Shown here: piece after piece, positions 63,974 to 64,000 of the stretch
How positions within the stretch are numbered: position 1 is the stretch's first letter
Layout: the number at the start of each line of letters is the position of its first letter
NCBI RefSeq assembly: GCF_900116565.1
Contig: NZ_FPCJ01000001.1
Location: 1,918,540-1,982,539 of the forward strand
Direction of reading: 5' to 3'
DNA from: Thermoflavifilum thermophilum
Lineage (GTDB): Bacteria; Bacteroidota; Bacteroidia; Chitinophagales; Chitinophagaceae
Length of the DNA: 64,000 bases
Position numbers and translations under genes: made by a program
The notes under the pieces: generated by a model
What the model saw: only the letters and a program-made list of their open reading frames with translations
The model's database searches: none
Told to the model about the DNA's origin: nothing

Positions 63974-64000
63974 GCCAGCATAGCTCAGTTGGCCAGAGCA
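63974..64000 (+). tRNA. 5' part of a tRNA gene, probably tRNA-Thr
   Basis: GCCAGCATAGCTCAGTTGG is the acceptor and D-arm start of a tRNA; the window ends after 27 bases. The anticodon is outside. tRNA-Thr is an inference from the usual order xerC, hpf, tRNA-Thr in relatives. Confidence 0.7.

Overview
The window comes from a Bacteroidetes bacterium, most likely a member of the Chitinophagaceae. The evidence is the house-keeping gene families (PorU2/PorV2 type IX secretion pair, OmpA/PD40 protein, duplicated ExbD), promoters of the TTTG-N19-TAnnTTTG form, and the general absence of Shine-Dalgarno sequences. The Argonaute/TIR pair at 35.4-38.3 kb agrees in length (450 and 507 residues) and in the position of its presumed catalytic glutamate (E77) with what I remember of the SPARTA system of Crenotalea (Thermoflavifilum) thermophila. 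That species is therefore my best guess, but it is from memory and not verified here.

Layout. 1-2.45 kb: 3' part of a 23S rRNA gene, 5S rRNA and a terminator. 2.45-9.9 kb: chromosomal core with a CGNR zinc-finger gene remnant, purK-purE, an ExbB-ExbD-ExbD-TonB energy-transduction operon and mnmE. 10-35 kb: a large accessory region. 35-38.3 kb: the SPARTA operon. 39-64 kb: core again, with a small repeat protein, a CocE-type hydrolase, a polysaccharide deacetylase, an acid phosphatase lipoprotein, an OmpA/PD40 protein, LemA plus three TPM-domain proteins, truA, tyrS, porV2-porU2, a YfhO-like membrane protein, a methyltransferase, a glycosyltransferase, riboflavin synthase, rpsU, xerC, hpf and the start of a tRNA gene.

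The accessory region is an integron-type gene-cassette array. A tyrosine recombinase on the minus strand (24.7-25.6 kb, broken by one base in an A8 tract) diverges from a series of small plus-strand cassettes. Each cassette starts with a GTT-type core and ends with an approx. 120-200 nt folded attC-like element. The first 7-9 bases of that element are the reverse complement of the start of the same cassette, with perfect pairs at 10051/10660, 29750/30996, 31192/31839 and 31965/33137. The recombinase looks XerC-like and appears to lack the extra IntI-specific segment. Its 5' end plus attI is duplicated at 27.13-27.22 kb, inside the array. Cassette cargo includes a Dps protein, VOC-fold proteins, SRPBCC proteins, membrane proteins, a DUF5343-HEPN gene pair and many decayed genes. 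A complete type I restriction operon lies in the middle (hsdR, GIY-YIG, hsdS, a PrrC/RloC-like ATPase, hsdM).

How the genes work together. The 10-38 kb stretch is a defence and gene-capture island. It holds type I restriction with a possible anticodon-nuclease guard, a HEPN pair that may act by RNA cleavage, and SPARTA, in which a guide-loaded short Argonaute senses invading DNA and its TIR partner depletes NAD+. Many cassette genes are frameshifted or truncated while the flanking core genes are intact, which suggests that the array is old and partly decayed.
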